Notes: generated by a model from the sequence alone, not told the origin. Positions 50,378-58,911 are shown, numbered from the stretch's first letter. The stretch is 64,000 nt of DNA from Enemella evansiae (GCF_002250705.1 NZ_NMVP01000023.1:62001-126000), one strand, 5' to 3'. Numbers and translations are program-made.

Positions 50378-51007
50378 TCACTTGAAATACCCGGCGACGT
50401 CCTCGCCGGAGTCGATGCAGTACTGCTTGAACTTCGACTTCTCGTCGGCGACGTCGGTCGTCGCGGTGTCGAGGAGTCCGACGCGCATCGTCGTGTCGGT
50501 CACGTCGGCGCGGGTGGTCTTCGTGGGAGCATTTCCGACCCACGGATCGTCAGCTTCGCCGTCGCCGTTGTCCACCCAGCGCACGGTCCGGTCCTTGCCG
50601 GAGCCCTCGAGGGTCGCGGTCGCCTCTCGAGCGGCGGTGCCAGTGCAGAGGACCTCCTTGTAGACGACCTTGTCGCCGTCGACGTGCCACTGGAAAAGCC
50701 AGGGACCCACCACCTTGCTGGGGGACAGCAGGCCTCCCGGCTTCATCGCCTTGACGTAGCTGGTGCCGGTCTCGGGCTCGAGGTCGACGATGGGGCCGCC
50801 GCTCTTGGTCGGCTCCGGCGACTCGCTGGGCGTTGCCGTCTCAGAGGGCTGGGGCTTCTCGGTCGGCACCGGGTCGGCCGGAGCGCTGACCTTCGGCTTG
50901 CCGTCCGCCTCGCTCGGGGCGGGCTCGACGACGACGCAGCCACTGAGGGCCACCGCCGCCAGCGCGAGGCCGGCGACCGTGCTCATGGTCTTGGTCGTGG
51001 CGCTCAT
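50378..51007 (-). CDS. Lipoprotein, unknown function
   Basis: The 209-residue protein starts with a signal peptide and lipobox LSGC (Cys about 24). A long Pro/Glu/Ser/Thr-rich linker comes next, then a folded domain (SYVKAMKPGGLLSPSKVVGPWLFQWHV, KVVYKEVLCTGTA, FKQYCIDSGED). It is exported and anchored to the outside of the membrane. It follows the membrane protein gene by two bases. Function is unknown; its signal-linker-domain plan resembles the broken lipoprotein gene at 33922. Confidence 0.7.
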   Translation of the reverse strand: MSATTKTMSTVAGLALAAVALSGCVVVEPAPSEADGKPKVSAPADPVPTEKPQPSETATPSESPEPTKSGGPIVDLEPETGTSYVKAMKPGGLLSPSKVVGPWLFQWHVDGDKVVYKEVLCTGTAAREATATLEGSGKDRTVRWVDNGDGEADDPWVGNAPTKTTRADVTDTTMRVGLLDTATTDVADEKSKFKQYCIDSGEDVAGYFK

Positions 51008-51009
51008 GA

Positions 51010-51555
51010 TCACGCCGCCTCCTTCCCGGACTCCGGCTCGTCGTCGATGCGGGGCTTGATCTGCACGCCGCTCTTCGACTTGAGCCGCGAGAAGAACCCG
51101 CTGAAGAGGTTCGGCGCGACGATGAGCGAGGCGAGAAGCGCCGCTGCCGCGCCGGCGATCCAGATGTTCCCGAAGACGCCCAGTGCGAAGCTGAGGCCCA
51201 GGCGGGCGATCATGAACACGATGGTGAAGCCCAGCGCCAGGACCGCGAGACGCCAGATCGGCGACTTGGCCTGGAACTCCTGGAACTCGCGCCAGGCCGT
51301 CTTGAGCAGGCCGGAGGTCTCGCTGAAGTCGCTGCTCTTCTTCTCCGGCAGGACCAGCAGGCCGACCTTAAACATCATCGAGAGCAGCTGAGTGAAGAAG
51401 GTGAGGCCGGTGGCGGCCAGGTCGAGCATCCCGGCCGCGCTGACGACCCAGGCGACCATGCCCGCCGCGCCGCAGGCGAGCAGCGTGCCGAGAACCGTCC
51501 AGGCGTGGTTGTCGGGACCGCGATCCAGCTTGATATTGATGTTCTGATCAGACAT
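51010..51555 (-). CDS. Membrane protein of the island right arm
   Basis: The 181-residue protein has four hydrophobic segments in two pairs (about 20-45 and 55-70; 100-125 and 130-150) and charged ends. GAGAAGGAGACAG lies upstream of ATG 51555. It is the first gene of the right-arm operon. Small multi-helix proteins of this kind occur in mobile elements as holin- or exclusion-like proteins. There is no specific motif, so function is unassigned. Confidence 0.65.
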   Translation of the reverse strand: MSDQNINIKLDRGPDNHAWTVLGTLLACGAAGMVAWVVSAAGMLDLAATGLTFFTQLLSMMFKVGLLVLPEKKSSDFSETSGLLKTAWREFQEFQAKSPIWRLAVLALGFTIVFMIARLGLSFALGVFGNIWIAGAAAALLASLIVAPNLFSGFFSRLKSKSGVQIKPRIDDEPESGKEAA

Positions 51556-51633
51556 TGATCTGTCTCCTTCTCGTCTTTCCTTTCTGGCTGCGGCTTCCCG
51601 TCCGGGTCCTTCCCGGTCCGCTCGTCTCGGCAT

Positions 51634-52104
51634 GTGCTGCGCGCCGGCTCCGCGTGGTACGCCAACGGCTGGCAGTACGAGATGTATGTGAAGAACGCGA
51701 CGACGATCGACTACCGCATCCACAGCGGCATCGTCGGCGGACGATGGGTGAAGGACCAGCAGGTCGACCTCGCCCAGATCGACGACGGTGTCTACAAGGT
51801 CTCCTGGAACGAACCGACCGGCACCTGTGTCGTGGTGAACGTGATGCCGGAGAAGCACCGCGTACACGGCACGATCTTCTTCCCCCACTGGATCGAGGAG
51901 GACGGCTCGAAGACCGTGGTCTTCCAGAACGACCACCTTGACCAGATGCGCACCCTTCGCGACCAGGGCCCCACCTACCCGATCTGGGTCGTCCCCGAGT
52001 TCGCGCGGATCACGCTCTTCGAAGAAGTGGGCGCCGACGACGACTCGCTCATCTCCGTCGCACCCGCAGACCTGCCAGCCGGCTTCGCCGACCGGACCAA
52101 CTGA
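51634..52104 (+). pseudogene. padC: Phenolic acid decarboxylase gene, 5' end replaced
   Basis: From [13 protein letters not shown] onward the frame is clear Pad[43 protein letters not shown] and [13 protein letters not shown]. PadC decarboxylates p-coumaric and ferulic acids to vinylphenols. The usual first dozen residues (an FxGxHxxYTY strand) are missing; LRAGSAW precedes YANGW instead. The missing beta strand is part of the core, so the product from GTG 51634 is probably inactive. The break at about 51,650-51,660 marks the island's right end. Confidence 0.8.
51645..51662. other. Right junction of the island
   Basis: Sequence left of about 51,655 is the untranslated leader of the island's membrane-protein gene. 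Sequence to the right is padC coding sequence from its second strand on. No tRNA fragment or direct repeat matching the left end is visible here. Confidence 0.6.
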
Positions 52105-52128
52105 TCCGATCGGCGACCCCGCGGGCGC

Positions 52129-52521
52129 TCAGCTCGACGCCGCCTCGAGCTTCGGGCTGTCGGCGAGCTTGAGCCAGACGACCCCGCCGATGATCACGGC
52201 GAGCCAGAACGCCTTCACCCAGGTGAGGGTCTCCTCGAAGAAGACCGGGCCGAACACGGCGGCGCCGATGGCGCCGATGCCGGCCCATACGGCGTACCCG
52301 ATGCCGACGTCGATCCGCTTCAGCGCAACGCTGAGGAAGAACAGCGTGCACAGGAAGAACACCACAGCGACGGCGGACCAGAGCGGATTGGTGAATCCGG
52401 CACTGCCGTTGACCGACAGGGCATAGCCGACCTCGAAGGCGCCCGCGATCAGCAGCGCGAGCCAGGCGCGGCCCTTCCTCGCGGATTCGACGGTAGCGGT
52501 GGGTGTGGATGTGGTGCTCAT
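52129..52521 (-). CDS. SMR-family efflux protein, subunit with long N-terminus
   Basis: The 130-residue, four-helix small multidrug resistance protein has the membrane Glu in AGAFEVGYALS and the loop motif ALKRIDVGIGYAVWAGIG. About 18 extra N-terminal residues are not typical. It pairs with the SMR gene 32 bp upstream in the transcript; paired SMRs often form a heterodimeric exporter. Substrates are unknown. Confidence 0.85.
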   Translation of the reverse strand: MSTTSTPTATVESARKGRAWLALLIAGAFEVGYALSVNGSAGFTNPLWSAVAVVFFLCTLFFLSVALKRIDVGIGYAVWAGIGAIGAAVFGPVFFEETLTWVKAFWLAVIIGGVVWLKLADSPKLEAASS

Positions 52522-52553
52522 ACATTTCCTTTCTGAACAGTGATTCCGGCAGG

Positions 52554-52871
52554 TCAGGCGCCGGCGAGGTTGAGCCCGACGACGCCGGCGATGACGATGG
52601 CGATGCCGAGGGCCTTGCGCCAGGTGAGTTTCTGGGCGAGGAAGAGTGCGCCGACGACGACGATCCCGACCCCGGCCAGCGAGGTCCACAGGGCGTACCC
52701 GACGCCGACGTCGAAGGTGAGCAGCGCCAGACTGAGGAAGAACGTGGCGATCGCGCCGCTGACCAGGGTCGCGATCGTCCACCCGAGATGCTTGAAGCCG
52801 TTCGCCTTGCCGGCCGAGATGCCGACGGTGATTTCGAAGACGACCGCGACGGCCAGGTGGAGCCAACTCAT
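52554..52871 (-). CDS. SMR-family efflux protein, partner subunit
   Basis: The 105-residue SMR protein has the essential Glu at position 13 (AVVFEITVGIS), the loop LLTFDVGVGYALWTSLAG, and the fourth helix IVIAGVVGLNL. It belongs to the same operon as the deaminase and DsbA-like genes; its ATG overlaps the deaminase stop (ATGA). It probably forms an antiparallel heterodimer with the other SMR protein. Confidence 0.85.
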   Translation of the reverse strand: MSWLHLAVAVVFEITVGISAGKANGFKHLGWTIATLVSGAIATFFLSLALLTFDVGVGYALWTSLAGVGIVVVGALFLAQKLTWRKALGIAIVIAGVVGLNLAGA

Positions 52872-53362
52872 GTCGATGTTCCTTTCAGGGTTGGATGTGC
52901 GGGGTGGCGCAGGTGCAGGTAGCGGGCGAACGGGGTGTCACCGTGCGCGACGCGCAGCGGGTGGAACAGGTCGGCGCGTTGCGCCTCGGTGATGCCGAAG
53001 GCGGCATAGCTGGCGCGATAGTCGAAGCCGAACCCGGCGACCTCGTCGCGGTCGATAGCGACGAGGATCGCATCGATACCGCGCTCGATCGCGTACCGGT
53101 AACACAGCCCGCACGGTTCGCCGGTCGCCAGCAACGTGCAACCGGCCAGGGTGGTGAGATCCGACCCGGCCATCGCCTCGCGGATCGCGACGACCTCGGC
53201 ATGCGCCATCGGATCCCCGGTCTCGGCGACCCGGTTCACGCCGAAACCCGAGATCGCCACACCGTCCGCATTCACCACGACACCGACGAATGGGAGCCCG
53301 CCCGCCTCGACGTGCGCGGTGCAGAAGTCGACGGCCCGCGTCATCAGGTGCGCGGCGGTCAC
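52868..53362 (-). CDS. Nucleoside/base deaminase family protein
   Basis: The 164-residue protein has the cytidine deaminase-like zinc site H-A-E (MAHAEVVAIREA) and P-C-G-L-C (GEPCGLCYRYAI), together with GFGVNRVAETGDP. This is the CDA/guanine deaminase fold. The GTG start overlaps the DsbA-like stop. Its presence in an efflux operon controlled by MarR is unusual and suggests deamination of a toxic base or nucleoside analogue before or instead of export. Confidence 0.82.
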   Translation of the reverse strand: MTAAHLMTRAVDFCTAHVEAGGLPFVGVVVNADGVAISGFGVNRVAETGDPMAHAEVVAIREAMAGSDLTTLAGCTLLATGEPCGLCYRYAIERGIDAILVAIDRDEVAGFGFDYRASYAAFGITEAQRADLFHPLRVAHGDTPFARYLHLRHPAHPTLKGTST

Positions 53363-53967
53363 GGCTGGTCCCGCCGCAGATCGTCGACGACCTTCTTCAA
53401 TCGGTTCGCCGACGGTACGCCGCGCAGCACCTGGCCCTCGACCACGATGCCCGGCACCGCGTCGATCCCGACCGTGTTCACCGCATGCTTCTGATCGGCC
53501 CGCTGACGGGTGCGGCGCTCCTCGCTGTTCAGGGCCGCCACCACCTCGTCCCGGTCGAGACCGACACCGGTGGCGACCGCGATGATCACCTCGTCGAGGC
53601 CGATATTCCTGTCCTGCTGGAAAAAGGCGGCGAACATCGCTTCGCTGTACGCCTCCGCGAGACCACGCTCCTGGGCCAGCTGCAGCACCATGAACGCCTT
53701 CTCGGTCCGCGGTTGCGGCGAGATCGACGGCAGGGTCATCGGAATGCCGACGCGGTCGGCCATCGGACAGACCGACTGCTGCCAGACCCGCGGCAGATAA
53801 TCATCCTCCGGCCGCAGGGTCGGCACCGGATCGGGCCGCAGCTCGAACGGTCGGATCGTCACCTCCACATCGCGGTCCCGCTTGAGTTCGTCGATCGCCG
53901 GCTCCACCAGGAAGCAGAACGGGCAGACGTAGTCGACGAACACGTCGATCTTCGTGGTCATGGACAT
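53359..53967 (-). CDS. DsbA-family oxidoreductase, FrnE-like
   Basis: The 202-residue protein has a thioredoxin fold with C-P-F-C (VDYVCPFCFLVEPA), a helical insertion and the cis-Pro region AVPGIVVEGQVLRG. There is no signal peptide, so it works in the cytoplasm like FrnE. It is the first gene of the SMR/deaminase operon. GGAGATGT precedes the ATG. A MarR-type box lies 15 bp upstream. Confidence 0.88.
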   Translation of the reverse strand: MSMTTKIDVFVDYVCPFCFLVEPAIDELKRDRDVEVTIRPFELRPDPVPTLRPEDDYLPRVWQQSVCPMADRVGIPMTLPSISPQPRTEKAFMVLQLAQERGLAEAYSEAMFAAFFQQDRNIGLDEVIIAVATGVGLDRDEVVAALNSEERRTRQRADQKHAVNTVGIDAVPGIVVEGQVLRGVPSANRLKKVVDDLRRDQP

Positions 53968-53981
53968 CTCCTTTTATCTGT

Positions 53982-53994
53982 GTGTGTACATGCA
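53982..53994. promoter_or_regulatory. MarR box upstream of the dsbA-like operon
   Basis: GTGTGTACATGCA at 53982-53994 is identical to the 13-mer at 54506-54518 before the marR gene. Two exact copies in front of the regulator and the next operon make it a strong operator candidate. Confidence 0.75.
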
Positions 53995-54037
53995 TTTATG
54001 TGCTGCGAGAAGTACGCCTCCAGCAGCCACCGGAGCG

Positions 54038-54484
54038 TCAGGGTTTGACGAGCGCGCGCACCTGCTGGAGTGCCGAGGCGAGGGCGCGAGCATCCAGGTG
54101 CGGGAAGTGCTTGGCCGGGTTGCTCAGCAGCTCCTCGACGCGGGCATCGAAGGCCGCCTGGATCTCGCGGCAGAGCTCCTCGCCCGGTTCGTCGATCACG
54201 GCGTACACACCGCGACCGTCGTCCTCGCACACATCCCGACGCGCATGCCCCTTGCTCTCCAGTCGGCTCACCAGCCGGGTGGTCGAGGTGGAGGTGAGCC
54301 CGACCCGCTGGGCCAGCGCCGCGATCCGCAGCTCCTTGTCCGGTGACTGGCTCAGGAAGGTCAGCGCGCGATACTCGGTCAGCCCCAGTCGATAGGTGTC
54401 ACCGAGCCACTTGTCGAGGTTGGCATCCACCGCCGAGGCGAACGCCGCGACCTGCGCCCAGGCGCCGCTCGCTGATTCGCTCAT
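54038..54484 (-). CDS. MarR-family regulator
   Basis: The 148-residue protein has the MarR winged helix: GLTEYRALTFLSQSPDKELRIA, AQRVGLTSTSTTRLVSRLESKG and the wing CEDDGRGVYAVI. ATG 54484 suits the GGGGG site; ATG 54496 is possible. The shared 13-mer boxes imply it represses itself and the downstream DsbA/deaminase/SMR operon. A phenolic ligand is plausible, given padC nearby. Confidence 0.88.
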   Translation of the reverse strand: MSESASGAWAQVAAFASAVDANLDKWLGDTYRLGLTEYRALTFLSQSPDKELRIAALAQRVGLTSTSTTRLVSRLESKGHARRDVCEDDGRGVYAVIDEPGEELCREIQAAFDARVEELLSNPAKHFPHLDARALASALQQVRALVKP

Positions 54485-54505
54485 GCCATCCCCCATCCTC
54501 TAAGT

Positions 54506-54518
54506 GTGTGTACATGCA
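54506..54518. promoter_or_regulatory. MarR box upstream of marR
   Basis: An exact copy of GTGTGTACATGCA, 22 bp upstream of the marR start, consistent with autoregulation. Confidence 0.75.
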
Positions 54519-54613
54519 CTGACCCTAGCAGTGGTTCGCACGCTGTCAAGCAGGTCCGGACGCGAACCGGCCCGGCCACCGCATCGCGATGACCGGACCG
54601 GCAGAGATGTGCG

Positions 54614-56032
54614 TCAGCGACCGCCGAGGCTGAGCGCACGGGAGATGGTGAAGAACATGTCGGTCTGGTCGGTGAGACCGACGACGTTCGCGGCCTGCGG
54701 ACCGTAACCGGCGACGCGCAGCTGCGAGCCGGTGTGCTGCTGCGAACGACCGGCCGCGGCGGTGCCGTAGGCGATCGTCATCGGCGAGCCGTCCTTGGTG
54801 AGGAGGTTCGCGGTGAGACCGGGCGTGGTGGAGCCGGCCTCGACGATCTGGCTGGTGTGCGCGTGGTCGGCGGTGACCAGGACCGTGGTGTTCTTATCGG
54901 CCTCGGCGAACTTGAGCGCCTCCTGCACGGCCTCGTCGAGGTCGACCGCCTCACCGATCTGGCCACAGGCGTTGGCGGCGTGGTCCTGCTTGTCGATGCT
55001 CGCACCCTCGACCTGGAGGAAGAAGCCCTTGCCGCCCTTCTTGCCCTTGTTGTCGAGCAGCTCGATGGACTTCTTGGTCATGTCGGCGAGCTTAGGCTGC
55101 GTCGCGGGACGCTCGGGGTTCGGCGTGCACTTCGCGGCCGGCAGGGAGCCGCCGGTCGGAGTGGCCTCCGGGCCGGTGTAGCGCACCGGCAGGTTGCCGG
55201 AGGCGAAGAGCCCGAGGAGCGGCTTGGACTGGTCCGCCTCGGTGACGGCGGCGAGGCCGGCGGCGTCGGTCACAGTCTGGTACCCGCGCGCGGTCGCCTG
55301 CTGCGCCAGGGTCTGGCCGGCGTACTCACCGGCCTTGGCGGTCTCGGCGAAGGTCGCCGCACCGCCGCCGAGGGTGATGTCGGGACGGGTGGTGAGCGTC
55401 TGCTCGGTGATCGATCCGGGGCCGCCGTTCTCCAGCGCGGCCTCCGGGCACGTCGTGCTCGTCTTGTTCGGGCCGTAGCAGGAACGCTGCGAGATGTTCG
55501 CGACCTGCACGGCCGGGGTGGCGTCCTGGATCTCGGAGGTGGTGACGTTGCCGGTCTTGAGGCCGCGCTCCTTCGCGAGCTGCAGCAGCGTCTTCTGCGG
55601 CTTACCCTCGATGTCGACCGACACCGCGTTGTCGTAGGTCTTCGTGCCGGTCGCCCAGGCGGTACCGGTCGCGGCCGAGTCGGGAGCGTAGTCCGGCTTG
55701 CCGTCCTTGTAGAGCGAGTAGGTCGTGTACTGGCCGGTCAGCGGGAGGGCGTCGATGCCGGGGAGCTTCCCGGCGGCACCGTACTCGTAGTTGCGGGCCG
55801 AGGTGACCTCGGAATCGCCCATGCCATCGCCGATGATGAGGATGACGTTGCGGGCCTTGCCACCGTCGATGGCCTTCTTCACCGTCGTGGTCTGGTCGCC
55901 GGAAAGGCGGGCCGCGCCACCCTGGGCGGCGAGCCCGCCCGCGGCGTACGCGGCCGTCGCGGAGATGCCCAGCACCGCCACCGTGGCGAGCGCGAGCGCG
56001 GAACGACGCGTGTTACGAATGAGAGGAGTCAT
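54614..56032 (-). CDS. phoA: Alkaline phosphatase
   Basis: The 472-residue exported enzyme has a signal peptide ending near AAYA (about 30), the metal motif [13 protein letters not shown] (D69), the nucleophile S119 in [25 protein letters not shown] and the late [11 protein letters not shown]. It hydrolyses phosphomonoesters outside the cell. Two extra Cys pairs ([18 protein letters not shown] ... NAC) may form disulfides. PHO-box-like repeats precede it, pointing to control by PhoP under phosphate limitation. Confidence 0.95.
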   Translation of the reverse strand: MTPLIRNTRRSALALATVAVLGISATAAYAAGGLAAQGGAARLSGDQTTTVKKAIDGGKARNVILIIGDGMGDSEVTSARNYEYGAAGKLPGIDALPLTGQYTTYSLYKDGKPDYAPDSAATGTAWATGTKTYDNAVSVDIEGKPQKTLLQLAKERGLKTGNVTTSEIQDATPAVQVANISQRSCYGPNKTSTTCPEAALENGGPGSITEQTLTTRPDITLGGGAATFAETAKAGEYAGQTLAQQATARGYQTVTDAAGLAAVTEADQSKPLLGLFASGNLPVRYTGPEATPTGGSLPAAKCTPNPERPATQPKLADMTKKSIELLDNKGKKGGKGFFLQVEGASIDKQDHAANACGQIGEAVDLDEAVQEALKFAEADKNTTVLVTADHAHTSQIVEAGSTTPGLTANLLTKDGSPMTIAYGTAAAGRSQQHTGSQLRVAGYGPQAANVVGLTDQTDMFFTISRALSLGGR

Positions 56033-56049
56033 GGCCCAACCTCACTCCC

Positions 56050-56093
56050 GCCCGGTGAACTCCCGGCGAACGGTCCATGCCGAGCAGGCGAAC
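56050..56093 (-). promoter_or_regulatory. PHO-box-like direct repeats before phoA
   Basis: Read on the minus strand, 11-mers GTTCGCCTGCT, GTTCGCCGGGA and GTTCACCGGGC occur at 56083-56093, 56061-56071 and 56050-56060, in register at 11-bp steps with one degenerate unit between. This matches the actinobacterial PhoP box pattern. The last unit is only 17 bp from the ATG, closer than expected. Confidence 0.65.
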
Positions 56094-56153
56094 GTCACCT
56101 GTCACTGATCGTCCGAGTTGAACTCTGTGTACAACCGGTGCGGGAGCTGTCCA

Positions 56154-56181
56154 ATTCACCCGGGGAGTACGCCGGGTGAAT
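56154..56181. terminator. Hairpin between the 56190 gene and phoA
   Basis: ATTCACCCGG (56154-56163) and CCGGGTGAAT (56172-56181) form a perfect 10-bp stem with an 8-base loop, nine bases past the upstream gene's stop. Confidence 0.65.
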
Positions 56182-56189
56182 CGTCTGGG

Positions 56190-56666
56190 TCAGTCTCCCC
56201 AGCAGGTCAGCCATCGATCGTCGAGGCGCTCACACTGCTGGATTCCCCAACCACCGCTGACGCTGACTCCATTCGATGGCCAAGTGGCAGCCGTCAGAAC
56301 GATCAGCATGCCGGCCTCATCACGCCAGTTGCGGAACGCCACGAGATAGAACTCGCCGGTCGGCGAACCATCCGCCCGATGCGCCACACCATCGACGCCC
56401 ATCTCGGCGTAGTCGGCCGGAAGCGGATCGTTGTCACCCAGGCTGGGAGCGATCTGCGCGAGCCTGTCGTACTTCCACTGGAAGAAGGCATGGTGGCTGG
56501 CAGTGCCCGGAAACTGGAACGCAAACAGCTTTCCCTGATAGAGGAACCCGGAGACCAATGCCCGCATTCCCCCGATGGCCAACAGAATCACGATGGCGAT
56601 CACCGCGAGCGTCAGCATGATTCGCCCGAAGATCGTCATCCCTGACTCCAACTGTTCAGCCGACAC
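56190..56666 (-). CDS. Membrane-anchored hypothetical protein
   Basis: A 158-residue protein with one transmembrane helix at about 14-34 (IMLTLAVIAIVILLAIGGM) and an extracytoplasmic domain (FFQWKYDRLAQIAPSLGDND, TGEFYLVAFRNWRDEAGMLI). A Cys pair near the C-terminus (QQCERL, LTCWGD) could form a disulfide. I recognise no family. Confidence 0.65.
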   Translation of the reverse strand: MSAEQLESGMTIFGRIMLTLAVIAIVILLAIGGMRALVSGFLYQGKLFAFQFPGTASHHAFFQWKYDRLAQIAPSLGDNDPLPADYAEMGVDGVAHRADGSPTGEFYLVAFRNWRDEAGMLIVLTAATWPSNGVSVSGGWGIQQCERLDDRWLTCWGD

Positions 56667-56724
56667 GCCATCAAGCTATCTACGGGGCTCTGGCCACCAC
56701 ATCGGCCCAAAGACCACCGCGGAA

Positions 56725-57273
56725 TCAGACCGTGGACCGCTCCGTTGCCGGGTAGGTCACCTCAAGGTCACCACCGATCACGGCGCCCTCGCTGAGTCTG
56801 GCCCGGTCGACGTGCTTCGGGCCCATGATGTGGCGGACGTCGGCCCCGTGGGCGAGCAGGTGATCGGCGATGATCCGGCGGTGGCAGCGCCACCAGACGG
56901 CCTCCGAGCACATCACCGCGGTACGCCCCAGAGCTCCCCATTCCTGCAGGGTGGCGAGCGCCGCGGTGAACTCGGCCGAAAGGGGATGATCGGCGAAGTT
57001 GTGGAAGCTTCGGTTCTCCCACCAGGCGTTGACCTCGAACGGGACGTCCTTGCTGACCGGGCGGCGGCCAGTGAGTGCGCTCAACCGATCGAGCGCGATC
57101 CCCTGCGCAGCAAGGGATCCGGCAAGCGCACTCTCGTCGAACCACGGGTAGCGTGTCGAACCCGGCAGTCTGCGGACATCGATGACCCTCTCGATCTCGG
57201 TCTCCTGCAGCAGACCGATGAACTCCTCGAGTGACCGGTTCGAGTGTCCGATGGTGAAGATCGGCGTACCCAT
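56725..57273 (-). CDS. DUF488 family protein
   Basis: The 182-residue protein shows the DUF488 pattern: IFTIGHSNRSLEEFIGLL, VIDVRRLPGSTRYPWFD and TAVMCSEAVWWRCHRRIIADHL. The MCSEAxxxxCHRR motif is characteristic. The biochemical role is unknown. It follows the small DUF2945 gene by six bases in one transcript. Confidence 0.88.
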   Translation of the reverse strand: MGTPIFTIGHSNRSLEEFIGLLQETEIERVIDVRRLPGSTRYPWFDESALAGSLAAQGIALDRLSALTGRRPVSKDVPFEVNAWWENRSFHNFADHPLSAEFTAALATLQEWGALGRTAVMCSEAVWWRCHRRIIADHLLAHGADVRHIMGPKHVDRARLSEGAVIGGDLEVTYPATERSTV

Positions 57274-57279
57274 CGCCGC

Positions 57280-57495
57280 TCAGTCGTCGAGCCGGTGCAG
57301 CGCGCCACCCTTGTGTGCGGCGATGTGATCGGTCTTGTCGCTCTTGATCTCGTACTGCGGGTCATCGGGTGAGGCGCGGTGGGTGTGGCCCTTGTAGTCG
57401 AAGTCCGCGGTGTGCACGCGAATGATCCGGCCGGCCACCTGCCCGGCCTCGGAGTTCCAGCCGACATGATCGCCGACCTCGAAGCGTTCCGCCAT
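57280..57495 (-). CDS. DUF2945 (HVA1-like) small protein
   Basis: The 71-residue protein fits the hypervirulence-associated Tudor-like family: FEVGDHVGWNSEAGQVAGRI, DFDYKGHTHRASPDDPQYEIKS broken at PDDP, and DHIAAHKGGALHRL. The family is widespread and of unknown function. ATG 57495 follows GGGAG. Confidence 0.82.
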   Translation of the reverse strand: MAERFEVGDHVGWNSEAGQVAGRIIRVHTADFDYKGHTHRASPDDPQYEIKSDKTDHIAAHKGGALHRLDD

Positions 57496-57529
57496 CGCAA
57501 CTCCCTCCGCGTCCCACCCATCATGACAC

Positions 57530-58252
57530 TCAGCGACTCGGCCACTCGCCCCCATTGACCGCGAACGTCTGGCCGGCGATCTGGCGGGCCCCCTCGGAGG
57601 CCAGGAATTCAACCATGGCGGCGATATCGTCCGGCACGCCGGCCCGCCCGGTCAGCGCGGCATCGATCAGCGACTGGCGGCGTTGGTCGGTCAGCGCGTC
57701 GCGGAAGAACTCGGTCGCCTCGATGAATCCCGGAGACACCACATTCGCGGTGACCCCACGCGGACCCAGCTCGCGGGCCAGCCCGATGTTCCAGGAAGCG
57801 ATCCCCGCCTTGGCCGCCCCATAGGCACCCGCGCCCTTGTCGGCAGCGATCGAGCCGATCGAGATCACCGAGGCCCCGGCGCCCAGCTTCGGTCCCAGGG
57901 CCGTGGTCACCAGCACCGCCGAGATCAGGTTCGCAGCCAGATTTCGCTGCCAGGCATCAGCCACCTCCGCCAGGCTGCCGGGCTCCGCGCCATCGAAGTC
58001 GGTGTTGCCGCCGGCGTTGTTGACCAGGACGTCCACCCCATCCAGCGAAACGACGAACGCTTCCACCTGCCCGGGATCCGACGCGTCGAAGTCGCGCACC
58101 TCGACATTCCCCTCCAGCTCGTCGGCCGCCTTGTCGAGCACCTCACGGCGCCGGCCGGTGATGATCACCCGGTCCCCTGCGGCAGCAAATCGCTCGGCGA
58201 TCGCCCGCCCGATTCCCGTACCACCACCGGTTACGATCACGGTCCTGTCCAT
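57530..58252 (-). CDS. Short-chain dehydrogenase/reductase
   Basis: The 240-residue SDR has T-G-G-G-T-G-I-G-R (residues 7-15), N-N-A-G (78-81), a catalytic Ser region (VISIGSIAADKG) and Y-G-A-A-K (Tyr about 153, Lys 157). These are the classical motifs for an NAD(P)H-dependent oxidoreductase. It is divergent from a MarR-type gene across a perfect palindrome, so it is likely its target. Substrate unknown. Confidence 0.92.
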   Translation of the reverse strand: MDRTVIVTGGGTGIGRAIAERFAAAGDRVIITGRRREVLDKAADELEGNVEVRDFDASDPGQVEAFVVSLDGVDVLVNNAGGNTDFDGAEPGSLAEVADAWQRNLAANLISAVLVTTALGPKLGAGASVISIGSIAADKGAGAYGAAKAGIASWNIGLARELGPRGVTANVVSPGFIEATEFFRDALTDQRRQSLIDAALTGRAGVPDDIAAMVEFLASEGARQIAGQTFAVNGGEWPSR

Positions 58253-58271
58253 GACATCCTCCTCAGAGCTG

Positions 58272-58289
58272 ACGTTTAGGCCTAAACGT
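58272..58289. promoter_or_regulatory. Perfect 18-bp palindrome, SDR/MarR operator
   Basis: ACGTTTAGG-CCTAAACGT is perfectly palindromic and lies between the divergent SDR and MarR genes. It is the evident operator for the adjacent regulator. Confidence 0.85.
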
Positions 58290-58317
58290 TAGCATCCGAT
58301 CCGACGGGAGCCGCACG

Positions 58318-58851
58318 ATGGCCTACGACCCCGATGACCAGGTCGACGCGATCGCACTGGCCTGGTTGAGAGAACGCCCGGGCACCTCGGTCGAGTCGAT
58401 CGGCATCGTCACCCGGATCTGGCACGCCGCGAAACTGTTCGGCGACGATCGCACCCGCCTGTTGCGCAGCAATGACGCCGATGCCGCGACCCTGGACCTG
58501 CTGTCCACCCTGCGCCGTTCCGGCGACCCCTACACGCTGACCACCCGCGAACTGGCGGTGGCAGGAATGGTCACCGCCGGAGCGATCAGCCAACGCGTCG
58601 ACCGGGCCGAGAAGCAGGGCCTGGTCCGACGCACCCCACGAGCCGGGTCACGCGCGGTCGACGTCACGCTGGCCGAGGCCGGCCACGAGACCGTCGAACG
58701 TCTCGTCGACGCCGTTCTCGGCCGCGAGCTGGAGCTGCTGGAATCATTGGACAGCGAGGAACGCGAGGCTCTCGCCCGCCTGCTGAGCAAGTTGCTGGCC
58801 GGACTGCAGGACGAACTGGGTACGCAGCGGATCGGCCAGGTCGGCGACTGA
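58318..58851 (+). CDS. MarR-family regulator
   Basis: The 177-residue protein has a MarR winged helix in its C-terminal half: LTTRELAVAGMVTAGAISQR, VDRAEKQGLVRRTPRAGSRA. It also has an N-terminal helix (QVDAIALAWLRERPG, TSVESIGIVTRIWHA) typical of the AsnC-like dimerising subgroup. It presumably represses the divergent SDR gene. Confidence 0.88.
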   Translation: MAYDPDDQVDAIALAWLRERPGTSVESIGIVTRIWHAAKLFGDDRTRLLRSNDADAATLDLLSTLRRSGDPYTLTTRELAVAGMVTAGAISQRVDRAEKQGLVRRTPRAGSRAVDVTLAEAGHETVERLVDAVLGRELELLESLDSEEREALARLLSKLLAGLQDELGTQRIGQVGD

Positions 58852-58911
58852 CCCTGGGCACCGGTTCATCTCGACACGCTGCCCCGGGCTCCGCTTCGCC
58901 ACACCGGGCCA

